A stretch of DNA of 64,000 nt from Algoriphagus sp. GTDB lineage: Bacteria > Bacteroidota > Bacteroidia > Cytophagales > Cyclobacteriaceae. Below are positions 1-9,800 of the stretch, one piece after another. How positions within the stretch are numbered: position 1 is the first letter of the stretch; each line of letters starts with the position of its first letter. The translations under genes were made by a program, and so were the position numbers. The notes beneath the pieces were generated by a model. That model was given only the letters and a program-made list of their open reading frames with translations, was not told where the DNA came from and searched no databases. The stretch spans positions 55,609 through 119,608 of the forward strand of contig NZ_JAMWZB010000015.1 of NCBI RefSeq assembly GCF_024305035.1, read 5' to 3'.

Positions 1-2
1 GC

Positions 3-1898
3 AATGGGAAGTTGATCCAACAGGAAAAGGGAAAAGAGGGCCTTCGAGTGGATACTTGGCTGATGGATTTGCCTCATGCACCGTATTTAGTTGCTTTGGC
101 AATCGGGGAATTTGAAAAAGTCTCGGACAGGTATAAAGAAATTCCTCTCGGCTATTATGTAGAGAAGGGGTATGGAGCGGGTGCCAAAAAAGTCTTTGAG
201 CATACACCGGAAATGATTCAGTACTTTGAGAAATTACTTGAAGTAGAATATCCCTGGCAAAAATACGATCAAATTGTAGTTAGGGACTTTGTTTCTGGGG
301 CGATGGAAAATACTACCGCTTCTATTTTTATGGAAGAGCTCCGGTTGGATGAGCGGGAAGCCATCGATTCGGAATGGGATTACATTATTGCTCATGAGCT
401 CTTTCATCAGTGGTTTGGTGATTACGTTACCACTGAATCCTGGGCTAATCTCACGCTGAATGAAGCCTTTGCCAATTACAGTGAATTTCTTTGGCATGAA
501 TACAAATACGGGGAGGATGAAGCGAAGCTGAAGTTGATGACTGAGTTGGAAAATTACCTGGTGGAGGCAGATAATAAGCAAGTCGATCTGATTCGCTTTC
601 AGTATGCTTCTGCCGAGGATATGTTTGATTCCCACAGTTATTCCAAGGGAGGCTGGGTTCTCCATCAGCTAAGAATCCATCTGGGAGATCAATTATTTTT
701 CAAAGGACTCAAGCATTACCTAACTGAAAATGCATTAAATAGCGTGGAGGTGCATGACCTTCGATTGGCCTTGGAGGAAGTGAGTGGGGAAGACTTAAAT
801 TGGTTTTTTAACCAATGGTTTTTGGATAAAGGACACCCTCTGCTTGCTTTTGAAGTCGATTACTCGGTGCCGGAGAATCTTTTAATTTCAGTAAGTCAAA
901 AACAAAATTTGGAAACTACGCCGCTTTACCGAATTCCGTTTACTGTGAGCTGGTATGCGGATGGGAAAAGACAAGAGAAGGTCTTTGTGCTTGATCAGGC
1001 TTTTCAGCAGTTTGCTTTGGAAAATAAGGAAGCCGTCAGTCAAGTCTACATGGACGAGAAAAAAGATTTGTTGGCTGTCCGTCAACAGGAGCTAAGCCCC
1101 GAATTTATGCTTCGCCAATTTCAGGAGTCTGAATTTGGAGTAGCCCGATATGAAGCATTGGATAGTTTGTCTGCTTGGGAGGCGGAGGATGAGCTTCAAA
1201 AAGTAATCCCCCTAGCATTGGAAGATGAATTTTGGGCCGTACGGGAGTCCGGGTTGAGAATTGTTCAGAACCACACTGACTGGATGGAAAAGGATGCTAA
1301 TCTGGAAGAAAAAGTGTATCAGCTGGCCGAGGAGGACGTCCGGAATTCGGTGAGAGCCGGTGCCATAGATGTGCTTTCCGCATTTAACGCGGATAAATAT
1401 TATCAGGCTTTTCGCAGGTTTGCCAATGATTCCTCCTATTTGATTGTCAGTTCGGCTTTGATGGCAATCAATCAAACTGAAGCGACAGAAATTGAGCCTG
1501 GGTTTTTAGAAAGCTTTTCTCAATCCACCAATTATAGGGTAGCCGTCCCGCTGGCAGAATACTATTTAACCAAAAATGTAAACCAAAAAGGTGCATGGTT
1601 TCAGGAAAAAACAGCGCAGCTGACCGGAGAAGGACTGTACTACTTTTTGGGCTATTACAGTGAATATTTTGTCCGAAATCCGGAAGAAGGAAAAAGTGAA
1701 GCGATCGCTTATTTGTTTTCAGAGTTGGAAAATAATGGACAGCTTTATGTAAGGTTGGGTGCCTTTCAGGGCCTCATGGGTTTTGCTGATGAGCCGGGGG
1801 TTGGAGAGCGGTTGAAGAGGGCAGTAGCCGCAGAACCTAACCCAGAGATCAAAAATTACATGGAATATTTTCTTCAGGCACTTTCTGGTGAAAATTAA
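3..1898 (+). CDS. M1 family metallopeptidase (aminopeptidase), 5' truncated
   Basis: This is the C-terminal part of a zinc aminopeptidase that removes N-terminal residues from peptides. The reading frame is open to the window edge, so the true start lies upstream; the TTG at position 12 is only an internal codon. Numbering from that TTG, the exopeptidase motif GAMEN is at residues 96-100, the zinc motif HELFH at 128-132, and the third zinc ligand is E151 in NEAFANY, which gives the family spacing HEXXH-X18-E. After the catalytic domain, about 300 residues are rich in helices and look like HEAT-type repeats (inference). No terminator is evident after the stop; the tRNA-Tyr promoter begins within 70 bp. 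Confidence 0.93.
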   Translation, partial: NGKLIQQEKGKEGLRVDTWLMDLPHAPYLVALAIGEFEKVSDRYKEIPLGYYVEKGYGAGAKKVFEHTPEMIQYFEKLLEVEYPWQKYDQIVVRDFVSGAMENTTASIFMEELRLDEREAIDSEWDYIIAHELFHQWFGDYVTTESWANLTLNEAFANYSEFLWHEYKYGEDEAKLKLMTELENYLVEADNKQVDLIRFQYASAEDMFDSHSYSKGGWVLHQLRIHLGDQLFFKGLKHYLTENALNSVEVHDLRLALEEVSGEDLNWFFNQWFLDKGHPLLAFEVDYSVPENLLISVSQKQNLETTPLYRIPFTVSWYADGKRQEKVFVLDQAFQQFALENKEAVSQVYMDEKKDLLAVRQQELSPEFMLRQFQESEFGVARYEALDSLSAWEAEDELQKVIPLALEDEFWAVRESGLRIVQNHTDWMEKDANLEEKVYQLAEEDVRNSVRAGAIDVLSAFNADKYYQAFRRFANDSSYLIVSSALMAINQTEATEIEPGFLESFSQSTNYRVAVPLAEYYLTKNVNQKGAWFQEKTAQLTGEGLYYFLGYYSEYFVRNPEEGKSEAIAYLFSELENNGQLYVRLGAFQGLMGFADEPGVGERLKRAVAAEPNPEIKNYMEYFLQALSGEN

Positions 1899-1962
1899 TG
1901 GGCTGATTTAGAATGGATTGAACTGATTCGGTAAAAAATCTTCTTAAAAATAAAATCCTTGT

Positions 1963-1993
1963 TTTGAAACTTTGAGAAAAGCCTATAATTTTG
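1963..1993 (+). promoter_or_regulatory. Bacteroidota-type promoter for tRNA-Tyr/Gly/Thr-tuf
   Basis: TTTG at 1963-1966 and TAATTTTG at 1986-1993 are separated by 19 nt, which matches the -33/-7 pattern of the Bacteroidota housekeeping sigma factor. It lies about 50 bp upstream of mature tRNA-Tyr and probably drives the tRNA-tuf unit. Confidence 0.7.
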
Positions 1994-2044
1994 CCATCCG
2001 TTAAGACAGAGAGAAGGAGAAAGTTTCCTGTCTAAACGCTAGTT

Positions 2045-2127
2045 GGGGGAATACCAAAGCGGCCAACTGGGACGGACTGTAAATCCGTTGACTTATGTCT
2101 TCACAGGTTCGAATCCTGTTTCCCCCA
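2045..2127 (+). tRNA. tRNA-Tyr (GTA)
   Basis: The acceptor stem GGGGGAA pairs perfectly with TTCCCCC, the T arm carries TTCGAAT, and the anticodon loop contains GTA. A long variable arm makes it a class II tRNA of 83 nt. The CCA end is not encoded. Confidence 0.95.
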
Positions 2128-2201
2128 CAAAATTGCCTGAATTGTAAAATTTTTTTTCTAGTTTTGCAGGGCAAAAAATATTCGGCTTTGCCGGATCAAA
2201 A

Positions 2202-2274
2202 GCGGGAGTAGCTCAGTTGGTAGAGCGGCAGCCTTCCAAGCTGCAGGTCGCGGGTTCGAGCCTCGTCTCCCGCT
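2202..2274 (+). tRNA. tRNA-Gly (TCC)
   Basis: This is a 73-nt cloverleaf with acceptor GCGGGAG/CTCCCGC, anticodon stem GCAGC/GCTGC and loop CTTCCAA, so the anticodon is TCC. CCA is not encoded. A possible weak promoter (TAGTTTTG at 2159-2166) precedes it. A 7-bp spacer hairpin, ATGCTTT/AAAGCAT (2277-2298), follows and may assist processing. Confidence 0.95.
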
Positions 2275-2307
2275 CTATGCTTTTCTCTTGGAAAGCATCG
2301 GGTAAAA

Positions 2308-2379
2308 GCCGACGTAGCTCAGGGGTAGAGTACTTCCTTGGTAAGGAAGGGGTCAGGGGTTCAAATCCCCTCGTTGGCT
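2308..2379 (+). tRNA. tRNA-Thr (GGT)
   Basis: This is a 72-nt cloverleaf with acceptor GCCGACG/CGTTGGC (one G-T pair), anticodon stem CTTCC/GGAAG and loop TTGGTAA, so the anticodon is GGT. It ends 60 bp before tuf. No promoter is visible in that gap, so tuf is probably co-transcribed with the tRNAs. Confidence 0.95.
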
Positions 2380-2439
2380 CTTAACGGCTTTAAAATAATT
2401 CTAAACATATCTTTAAACTTAAACTGAGGATTTTCACGC

Positions 2440-3627
2440 ATGGCAAAAGCAACATTCGACCGTTCCAAGCCGCACGTTAACATCGGTACGATTGGACACG
2501 TAGACCATGGCAAAACTACATTGACTGCCGCCATTACAACTGTATTGGCAAAAAAAGGTCTTTCCGAACTAAGAGATTTCTCTTCCATTGATAACGCGCC
2601 GGAAGAAAAAGAAAGAGGTATTACCATCAATACTTCACACGTAGAATACCAAACAGAGGCTAGACACTACGCTCACGTAGACTGTCCTGGTCACGCTGAC
2701 TACGTTAAAAACATGGTAACTGGTGCCGCTCAAATGGACGGAGCTATTCTTGTAGTAGCTGCAACTGATGGACCAATGCCACAAACTAGAGAGCACATCC
2801 TTTTGGCTCGCCAGGTAGGTGTACCTGCTCTTGTAGTATTTATGAACAAAGTGGATATGGTGGACGATCCTGAGCTTCTTGAGCTTGTGGAAATGGAAAT
2901 CAGAGAACTTCTTTCTTTCTACGAATTTGACGGTGATAACATCCCAGTAATCGCAGGTTCTGCACTTGGTGCATTGAACGGTGAAGAGAAGTGGGTTGAA
3001 ACTGTAATGGAATTGATGAATGCTGTAGATACTTACATTCCACTTCCTGAGCGTTTGATCGACAAAGATTTCTTGATGCCTGTTGAAGACGTATTCTCAA
3101 TCACGGGTAGAGGTACTGTTGCTACCGGTAGAATCGAAAGAGGTGTAATCAACTCTGGTGATCCTGTTGATATCATCGGTATGGGAGCTGAAGGACTGAA
3201 GTCTACCGTTACTGGTGTAGAGATGTTCCGTAAGATTCTTGACAGAGGTGAAGCTGGTGACAACGTAGGCTTGTTGCTAAGAGGTATTGAAAAAGCGCAA
3301 ATCAAGCGTGGTATGATTATCTGTAAGCCAGGTTCTGTTACTCCTCACGCACACTTCAAAGCTGAAGTTTACGTACTATCAAAAGAAGAAGGTGGTCGTC
3401 ATACGCCATTCTTCAACAAATACAGACCACAGTTTTACTTGAGAACCACTGACGTGACTGGTGAGATTAAGCTTCCAGAAAACGTAGAGATGGTTATGCC
3501 AGGTGATAACGTGACTATCGAAGTTAACTTGCTTAACGCAGTAGCTTTGGAAAAAGGTCTTCGTTTCGCGATCCGTGAAGGTGGCCGTACTGTAGGTGCA
3601 GGTCAGGTTACTGAAATTCTTGACTAA
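2440..3627 (+). CDS. tuf: Elongation factor Tu
   Basis: This GTPase delivers aminoacyl-tRNA to the ribosomal A site. The 395-residue length is normal. The P-loop GHVDHGKT is at residues 19-26, followed by the switch II motif DCPGHADY and the guanine-specificity motif NKVD; the beta-barrel domains 2 and 3 follow and the protein ends AGQVTEILD. It sits directly behind tRNA-Tyr, tRNA-Gly and tRNA-Thr, an arrangement also seen for tufB in E. coli. The leader is A-rich and lacks a clear Shine-Dalgarno site. Transcription ends at a hairpin at 3655-3686. Confidence 0.99.
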   Translation: MAKATFDRSKPHVNIGTIGHVDHGKTTLTAAITTVLAKKGLSELRDFSSIDNAPEEKERGITINTSHVEYQTEARHYAHVDCPGHADYVKNMVTGAAQMDGAILVVAATDGPMPQTREHILLARQVGVPALVVFMNKVDMVDDPELLELVEMEIRELLSFYEFDGDNIPVIAGSALGALNGEEKWVETVMELMNAVDTYIPLPERLIDKDFLMPVEDVFSITGRGTVATGRIERGVINSGDPVDIIGMGAEGLKSTVTGVEMFRKILDRGEAGDNVGLLLRGIEKAQIKRGMIICKPGSVTPHAHFKAEVYVLSKEEGGRHTPFFNKYRPQFYLRTTDVTGEIKLPENVEMVMPGDNVTIEVNLLNAVALEKGLRFAIREGGRTVGAGQVTEILD

Positions 3628-3654
3628 TTCAGAACTGATTCCTTATAAATAAAC

Positions 3655-3690
3655 AATGCGATCCTGAATATTTTTGGGATCGCATTTGTT
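3655..3690 (+). terminator. Intrinsic terminator of tuf
   Basis: A perfect 10-bp stem, AATGCGATCC (3655-3664) with GGATCGCATT (3677-3686), is followed by TGTTTCTTT. The 3' arm overlaps the -33 element of the next promoter. Confidence 0.8.
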
Positions 3691-3716
3691 TCTTTAGGCA
3701 GTTATCTCTAATTTTG
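3685..3716 (+). promoter_or_regulatory. Promoter for tRNA-Trp-secE-nusG-rpl-rpo unit
   Basis: TTTG at 3685-3688 and TAATTTTG at 3709-3716 are separated by 20 nt, a good match to the Bacteroidota -33/-7 pattern. The element starts inside the tuf terminator. Confidence 0.7.
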
Positions 3717-3744
3717 CGTTCCCATTAGCGGAGCGTTCATTCAC

Positions 3745-3815
3745 ACGGGCATAGTTCAATGGCAGAATAGCGGTCTCCAAAACCGTTGATGGGAGTTCGA
3801 ATCTCTCTGCCCGTG
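3745..3815 (+). tRNA. tRNA-Trp (CCA)
   Basis: This is a 71-nt cloverleaf with acceptor ACGGGCA/TGCCCGT, T loop TTCGAAT and anticodon loop CTCCAAA, so the anticodon is CCA. The discriminator base is G, as usual for tRNA-Trp. It lies 17 bp before secE, so it is probably cut out of the secE-nusG transcript. Confidence 0.95.
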
Positions 3816-3832
3816 CAAGTAAGAAAGACATT

Positions 3833-4021
3833 ATGAATCTCAAAAACTTTGTCCTCGAGTCATACGATGAAATGAAAAACAAGGTCACTTGGCCTAAGTA
3901 TTCGTTTCTTCAAAATTCAGCAGTATTGGTGTTGGTAGCATCTTTGATCTTTGCGCTATTTATTGGTGCGGTTGATTTAGGATTTGAGAACATCATGACA
4001 TGGTTTTATGATTTATTTTAA
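3833..4021 (+). CDS. secE: Preprotein translocase subunit SecE
   Basis: SecE is the small clamp subunit of the SecYEG channel in the inner membrane. The 62-residue protein has the amphipathic motif EMKNKVTWPKYS followed by one membrane helix at roughly residues 27-50, which is the single-helix form found in most bacteria outside the enterics. It is the first protein gene after tRNA-Trp and lies 18 bp before nusG, the standard order. SecY is encoded far downstream in the ribosomal cluster. Confidence 0.95.
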   Translation: MNLKNFVLESYDEMKNKVTWPKYSFLQNSAVLVLVASLIFALFIGAVDLGFENIMTWFYDLF

Positions 4022-4039
4022 TTGAACTGACATTACAGG

Positions 4040-4597
4040 ATGGCTGAACAAATGTGGTACGTACTCAGGGTAGTTGCGGGACAGGAAAAGAAAACCAAAA
4101 CTTATCTGGAAAATGAAATTGCCAGACAAAAATTGGATGAATTTATCCCCGAAGTCCTTATTCCCTCTGAGAAGGTATATGAGATGCGAAACGGCAAAAA
4201 GCGAGTACGGGAAAGAAATTTCTTTCCAGGCTACGTTTTAGTCAATGCGGATCTTACCAATGGTGAGGCCAACCACGTAATAACAAGCATTCCGGGTGTC
4301 ATCGGATTTCTTGGATCAAACCAGGGGGGAGCTTCCAAAACCCCTGAACCATTACGACAATCTGAAGTCAACCGTATCTTAGGAAAGGTTGAGGAGATTG
4401 ATGAGTTTGCCGAGAAGTTAGATACCCCATTTATAGTTGGAGAGTCCGTAAAAGTAATGGACGGACCTTTCAGTGGGTTTACCGGGACAATTGAGGAAGT
4501 GTTTGATGACAAGAAGAAATTGAATGTTATGGTCAAAATCTTCGGTCGAAACACTCCTGTAGAATTAAACTTTATACAAGTAGAAAAACAAGACTAA
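4040..4597 (+). CDS. nusG: Transcription termination/antitermination factor NusG
   Basis: NusG binds RNA polymerase and links it to Rho or to the ribosome. The 185-residue protein has an N-terminal NGN domain ([14 protein letters not shown], then FFPGYVLV) and a C-terminal KOW domain at about residues 133-182 ([17 protein letters not shown]). Length and order match the family. It is 3 bp from rplK, so it is co-transcribed with the L11 operon. Confidence 0.98.
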   Translation: MAEQMWYVLRVVAGQEKKTKTYLENEIARQKLDEFIPEVLIPSEKVYEMRNGKKRVRERNFFPGYVLVNADLTNGEANHVITSIPGVIGFLGSNQGGASKTPEPLRQSEVNRILGKVEEIDEFAEKLDTPFIVGESVKVMDGPFSGFTGTIEEVFDDKKKLNVMVKIFGRNTPVELNFIQVEKQD

Positions 4598-4600
4598 GCA

Positions 4601-5044
4601 ATGGCTAAGGAAATCACTGGTTATTTAAAACTGCAAGTGAAAGGTGGCCAGGCAAACCCGTCACCTCCAGTAGGTCCAGCTCTTGGTTCCAAGGGTTTGA
4701 ACATCATGGAGTTTTGTAAGCAATTCAATGCACGTACCCAAGATAAAATGGGTCAAACGTGCCCTGTTTTGATTACGATTTACTCGGATAAGTCTTTTGA
4801 CTTTGTAGTTAAAACTCCTCCTGCAGCAAACATGCTACTCGAGGCGGCAAAGGTAAAAGGCGGATCTGCAGAGCCAAACCGAAAAAAGGTAGGTTCTGTA
4901 ACCTGGGATCAGGTTAAGGAAATCGCGGAAGTAAAAATGCCTGACCTAAATGCCTTCAAAGTGGAGTCAGCTATGAAAATGATAGCTGGTACAGCGCGAA
5001 GCATGGGAATCACAGTATCTGGAAAAGCCCCTTGGGAAGTATAA
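4601..5044 (+). CDS. rplK: 50S ribosomal protein L11
   Basis: L11 forms the GTPase-associated stalk base on 23S rRNA. The 147-residue protein carries the proline-rich N-terminal motif [19 protein letters not shown] and a C-terminal RNA-binding domain ending ARSMGI. It is followed after 10 bp by rplA. In many bacteria L1 represses this pair by binding their mRNA; no clear L1 site was identified here. Confidence 0.99.
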   Translation: MAKEITGYLKLQVKGGQANPSPPVGPALGSKGLNIMEFCKQFNARTQDKMGQTCPVLITIYSDKSFDFVVKTPPAANMLLEAAKVKGGSAEPNRKKVGSVTWDQVKEIAEVKMPDLNAFKVESAMKMIAGTARSMGITVSGKAPWEV

Positions 5045-5054
5045 AAAATAAACT

Positions 5055-5753
5055 ATGGCTAAGTTAACAAAAAAGCAAAAAGAAGCTCTTTCTAAGTACG
5101 ACCCAAGCCAAGTGTACTCCCTGGAGGAAGCTTCTTCGATCGTGAAGGAAATCACTACAACTAAATTCGACGCTTCAGTGGACATTGATGTTCGCCTAGG
5201 TGTAGACCCTCGTAAAGCCGATCAAATGGTTCGAGGTGTAGTAGCTCTTCCTCACGGCACAGGAAAAGACATCAAAGTATTGGTGCTTTGTACTCCTGAC
5301 AAAGAAGCCGAAGCTAAAGAAGCAGGTGCAGATTACGTTGGATTGGACGACTACATTGCCAAAATCGAAGGCGGATGGACTGACATTGATGTCATTATCA
5401 CCATGCCTAATGTGATGGCCAAAGTAGGTAGATTAGGTAGAGTGCTCGGACCAAGAGGTCTGATGCCAAACCCTAAAGCAGGAACAGTAACACTAGAAGT
5501 AGGAAAAGCTGTCAAAGAAGTTAAAGCGGGTAAAATCGATTTTAAAGTCGATAAGTTCGGAATCATCCATGCAAGTGTGGGCAAAGTCTCTTTCTCTCCT
5601 GAAAAAATTGAGGAGAACATAAAAGAATTGATTTTGACGATTTCCAAATTGAAACCAGCTTCTTCTAAAGGGACATATTTTAAGAGTATTCACGTATCCA
5701 GTACAATGTCTCCTGGTATCTCAGTGGACAAGGGTAGCATTCAAGGAATTTAA
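5055..5753 (+). CDS. rplA: 50S ribosomal protein L1
   Basis: L1 binds the mobile L1 stalk of 23S rRNA and helps release deacylated tRNA. The 232 residues include the family signature region [27 protein letters not shown] in the second domain. The length is normal. It lies between rplK and rplJ, separated from rplJ by only 2 bp, which suggests translational coupling. Confidence 0.99.
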   Translation: MAKLTKKQKEALSKYDPSQVYSLEEASSIVKEITTTKFDASVDIDVRLGVDPRKADQMVRGVVALPHGTGKDIKVLVLCTPDKEAEAKEAGADYVGLDDYIAKIEGGWTDIDVIITMPNVMAKVGRLGRVLGPRGLMPNPKAGTVTLEVGKAVKEVKAGKIDFKVDKFGIIHASVGKVSFSPEKIEENIKELILTISKLKPASSKGTYFKSIHVSSTMSPGISVDKGSIQGI

Positions 5754-5755
5754 TC

Positions 5756-6292
5756 ATGACTAGAGACGAAAAGAAAGAAATAATCGACGGTCTTACCGAG
5801 AAATTCAGAGAAAACCCTTTCTTCTACATTACAGATGCCGGTGGATTCTCTGTAGCTGAAGTAAACGCATTCAGAAGAACGTGTTATGAAAGAGGTGTAG
5901 AGTATAAAGTCTACAAAAACACCTTAATCAAAAAAGCACTAGATAATCTGGAGGCGGACTTTTCAGGATTGGATGAATCGCTTAAAGGATTCTCTGGAAT
6001 CATTTTCTCAAAAGAGACTAGTAACCTGCCAGCTAGAGTATTGCTGGATTTTAGGAAAAAAATAGGTAAAAAAGAGACTAGACCAGTATTCAAAGGGGCA
6101 GCCATTGATTCCGATATTTTCATCGGTGAAGCAAACCTTGAAATGCTGTCTAAACTCAAGTCAAAGGAGGAATTGCTTGGCGATCTTATCGGCTTGCTAC
6201 AAGCTCCTGCGATGAACCTTATCTCTGCCCTTCAGAGTGGTCAAAACAACCTTACTGGTGTGTTAAAAACCTTAGAAAGCAGAGGAGAATAA
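5756..6292 (+). CDS. rplJ: 50S ribosomal protein L10
   Basis: L10 anchors the L7/L12 dimers to the ribosomal stalk. The 178-residue protein starts MTRDEKKEIIDGLTEKF, has the rRNA-binding N-terminal domain (YKVYKNTLIKKAL), and ends in the helical tail that binds L7/L12 (NLISALQSGQNNLTGVLKTLE). It precedes rplL by 51 bp, an A/T-rich spacer with no recognisable promoter. Confidence 0.98.
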   Translation: MTRDEKKEIIDGLTEKFRENPFFYITDAGGFSVAEVNAFRRTCYERGVEYKVYKNTLIKKALDNLEADFSGLDESLKGFSGIIFSKETSNLPARVLLDFRKKIGKKETRPVFKGAAIDSDIFIGEANLEMLSKLKSKEELLGDLIGLLQAPAMNLISALQSGQNNLTGVLKTLESRGE

Positions 6293-6343
6293 CAATACTT
6301 CAAATTCAATCAAAAAAAACGAAAAATCTAAATTTATAATACA

Positions 6344-6727
6344 ATGGCAGATCTTACACAACTTGCAGAACAGTTGGTAAACTTGACTGTAAAAGAGGTT
6401 AAAGAATTGACAGACATCCTTAAAGATCAGTACGGAATCGAACCTGCTGCAGCGGCTGTTGCAGTAGCTGGACCTGCTGCTGGTGGTGCCGATGGTGGTG
6501 CTGCTGAAGAGGAAAAAACTGCATTCGACGTAGTTCTTAAAGCAGCTGGTGGACAGAAACTAGCAGTAGTAAAGCTGGTTAAAGAATTGACTGGTCTTGG
6601 CTTGAAAGAAGCGAAAGAATTGGTTGACTCTGCACCGAAAGCCTTGAAAGAAGGCATCGCTAAGGACGAAGCTGAAGCGTTGAAAAAATCTCTCGAAGAA
6701 GCTGGAGCTGAAGTAGAGATCAAATAA
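6344..6727 (+). CDS. rplL: 50S ribosomal protein L7/L12
   Basis: This is the flexible stalk protein that recruits and stimulates translational GTPases. The 127 residues comprise an N-terminal dimerisation helix region, an Ala/Gly-rich hinge at about 36-55, and the globular C-terminal domain ([40 protein letters not shown]). The protein is acidic and normal in length. A strong hairpin follows before rpoB, allowing more L7/L12 than RNA polymerase to be made. Confidence 0.99.
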   Translation: MADLTQLAEQLVNLTVKEVKELTDILKDQYGIEPAAAAVAVAGPAAGGADGGAAEEEKTAFDVVLKAAGGQKLAVVKLVKELTGLGLKEAKELVDSAPKALKEGIAKDEAEALKKSLEEAGAEVEIK

Positions 6728-6767
6728 TTTGGTTCATCCAGGCCTGCTTAGGTTTGGGTGTAGCCCT

Positions 6768-6796
6768 AAGACCTGACTATTCAAGTCAGGTCTTTT
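6768..6796 (+). terminator. Attenuator hairpin between rplL and rpoB
   Basis: A perfect 11-bp stem, AAGACCTGACT (6768-6778) with AGTCAGGTCTT (6784-6794), has a 5-nt loop and a short T run broken by C. It lies in the 157-bp rplL-rpoB gap, where E. coli has a partial terminator. The role as attenuator is inferred from position. Confidence 0.7.
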
Positions 6797-6819
6797 CCTG
6801 TTTATGCGCAGGTAAAAAA

Positions 6820-6851
6820 TTGCATTATTTCGAGCGAAAATTGTAATTTTC
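6820..6851 (+). promoter_or_regulatory. Possible internal promoter for rpoBC
   Basis: TTG (6820-6822), a 21-nt spacer, then TAATTTTC (6844-6851) differ from TAnnTTTG only in the last base. The element lies after the attenuator and 33 bp before the rpoB start. It may give rpoBC some independent transcription. Confidence 0.35.
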
Positions 6852-6884
6852 CAAAAATTAATTTCACTATAAACATATACTACC

Positions 6885-9800
6885 TTGGCTATCAAGAATC
6901 AAACCGAAAGGAAAAGTTTCTCCTCCATTAAGGTGGTCAAAGACTATCCGGATTTTCTAGATATTCAGCTGCAGTCATTCAAAGACTTCTTTCAGTTGGA
7001 TACACCTGCAGAAAAACGCCGGGCAGATGGGTTATTCAAAGTGTTTTCTGAGAATTTCCCAATCTCTGATTCCAGAGAAAACTTCACTTTGGAATTTATC
7101 GATTATGCCGTTGATCCTCCTAAGTACAGTGTAGGTGAGTGCATCGATCGAGGCTTGACCTACTCTGTACCATTGAAGGCAAAATTGAGATTGCTTTGTC
7201 ATGATGAGGACAATGAGGATTTCGAAACCATCGAGCAAGAGGTATTTTTGGGAAATCTTCCCTACATGACCGAAAAGGGCTCATTTGTAATTAATGGAGC
7301 CGAGCGGGTAATTGTATCTCAATTGCACCGTTCTCCGGGAGTATTCTTTGCTCAAAGTAAACATACCAACGGGACGAAGTTGTATTCTGCTCGTATCATT
7401 CCTTTCAAAGGTTCTTGGATCGAATTTGCTACAGACATCAACAATGTCATGTATGCCTATATTGATCGTAAGAAAAAATTCCCAGTCACCACACTTTTAA
7501 GAGCAATTGGGTACGGATCCGACAAGGATATCCTGGACCTTTTTGGCCTCTCTGAAGAAGTATCTGCCACCAAAACTGCCTTGAAGAAGGCTGCTGGTCG
7601 AAAACTCGCTGCTCGTGTTTTGAGAACTTGGGTAGAGGATTTTGTGGATGAAGATACCGGTGAGGTAGTATCCATCGATCGAAATGAAGTATTGCTTGAG
7701 CGTGACACCGTTTTGACCGATGAAGACATTGAAATGATTTTGGACTCTGGTTCGAAAAGCATCATTCTGCATAGAGAGGATGTGAATGTGGCCGATTACT
7801 CGATTATTTACAATACACTACAAAAGGATAATTCAAACTCCGAGAAGGAAGCCGTTGAGGTGATTTACCGTCAGTTGAGAAATACTGAAGCACCGGACGA
7901 AGCTACTGCTCGGGAAGTAATCCATTCTCTTTTCTTCTCTGACAAGCGTTATGACTTGGGGGAAGTAGGGAGATATAGAATCAATAAAAAGCTAGGGCTT
8001 GATATTGATTCGGATAAGATTGTTTTGACTAAGGAAGATATCATCAATATCGTAAAGTATTTGATCGGATTGATCAACTCCAAAGCGGTAGTCGATGATA
8101 TTGATCACTTGTCCAACAGACGGGTACGTACCGTAGGAGAGCAGCTTTACAGCCAGTTTGGTGTGGGGCTTGCCCGAATGGCCAGAACCATTCGAGAGCG
8201 AATGAACGTTCGTGACAATGAAGACTTTAAACCAGTTGATTTGATCAATGCTCGTACGCTTTCCTCGGTCATCAATTCCTTCTTTGGAACCAACCAGCTC
8301 TCTCAGTTTATGGATCAAACCAATCCATTGGCTGAGTTGACGCACAAGCGTAGGCTTTCTGCTTTGGGGCCAGGTGGTCTGTCCAGAGAGCGTGCAGGTT
8401 TTGAGGTTCGTGACGTTCACTATACCCACTATGGTAGACTTTGTACGATCGAAACTCCAGAAGGTCCAAACATCGGGTTGATTTCTTCGCTTTGCGTGCA
8501 TGCTAAAGTGAATTCCATGGGCTTCCTGGAGACTCCTTATCGGAAAGTAAAAGACGGTAAGGTGGCCATGCAAAAAGAAGACATTGTATTCTTGACCGCA
8601 GAGGAAGAAGACGATCACAACATTGCGCAGGCGAATGCTCCTTTGGATGAGTCAGGAATGTTTGTCAATGAAAAAGTGAAAGCAAGATTCGAAGGGGATT
8701 TCCCAGTCTTGGATCCTTCTGAGATCAGCTACATGGACGTGGCTCCCAATCAAATTGTGTCAGTGGCCGCTTCATTGATTCCATTCTTGGAGCATGACGA
8801 TGCAAACCGTGCGCTGATGGGATCAAACATGCAACGTCAGGCTGTTCCACTTTTGAAGGCAGAATCTCCAATCGTAGGAACTGGCTTGGAAGGAAAAGCT
8901 GCGATCGATTCCAGATCCTTGATTATTGCAGAAGCAGATGGGGTTGTGGAATACGTGGACGCAAAGAAAATCACGATCAAATATGATTTGAGCGAGGATG
9001 AGCTTTTGGTCAACTTCACCGATGAATATAAAACGTACGATCTGATCAAGTTCAGAAGAACCAACCAGGATACCACGATCAATTTGACTCCTTTAGTTTT
9101 AAAAGGAGAGAAAGTGGTCAAAGGTCAAGTTTTGGTAGAAGGCTATTCGACCAACGAAGGTGAGCTTGCACTCGGTAAAAACCTCCGGGTGGCCTACATG
9201 CCATGGCAGGGGTATAACTTTGAGGATGCGATTGTCATCTCGGAGCGAGTAGTCAGAGAAGATGTCTTTACCTCCATTCACGTTGAGGAATTCCAGCTAG
9301 AAGTTCGGGATACTAAGCGTGGAGAAGAAGAATTGACTTCGGAGATTCCTAACGTTTCGGAAGAGGCGGTGAAGCATTTGGATGAAAACGGGGTAATTTC
9401 CATCGGAGCTGAGGTAAAAGAAGGCGATATCATCATCGGTAAGATCACTCCGAAAGGAGAAACTGATCCTACTCCAGAAGAAAAACTGTTAAGAGCCATC
9501 TTTGGTGACAAAGCAGGGGATGTAAAAGATGCTTCTTTGAAGGCTTCTCCTTCCCTAAATGGAGTGGTGATTGAAACCAAATTATTCTCCAGACCTAAAA
9601 AGGATAAAGACAACCGAGCAAAGGCAAAAGCGGAGGTTGAAAAGTTAAAAGCCAAGTACTCCAAAGATCTTTTGGCCATTCGTGCTCGAATGATCAATAA
9701 GTTGGTAACCATCCTGGACGGTAAAACTTCCCTAGGGGTCAAGCACAAATTTGGTGATGAAATCATCAGCAAAGGAATGAAGTTCAATCAAAAGAACATT

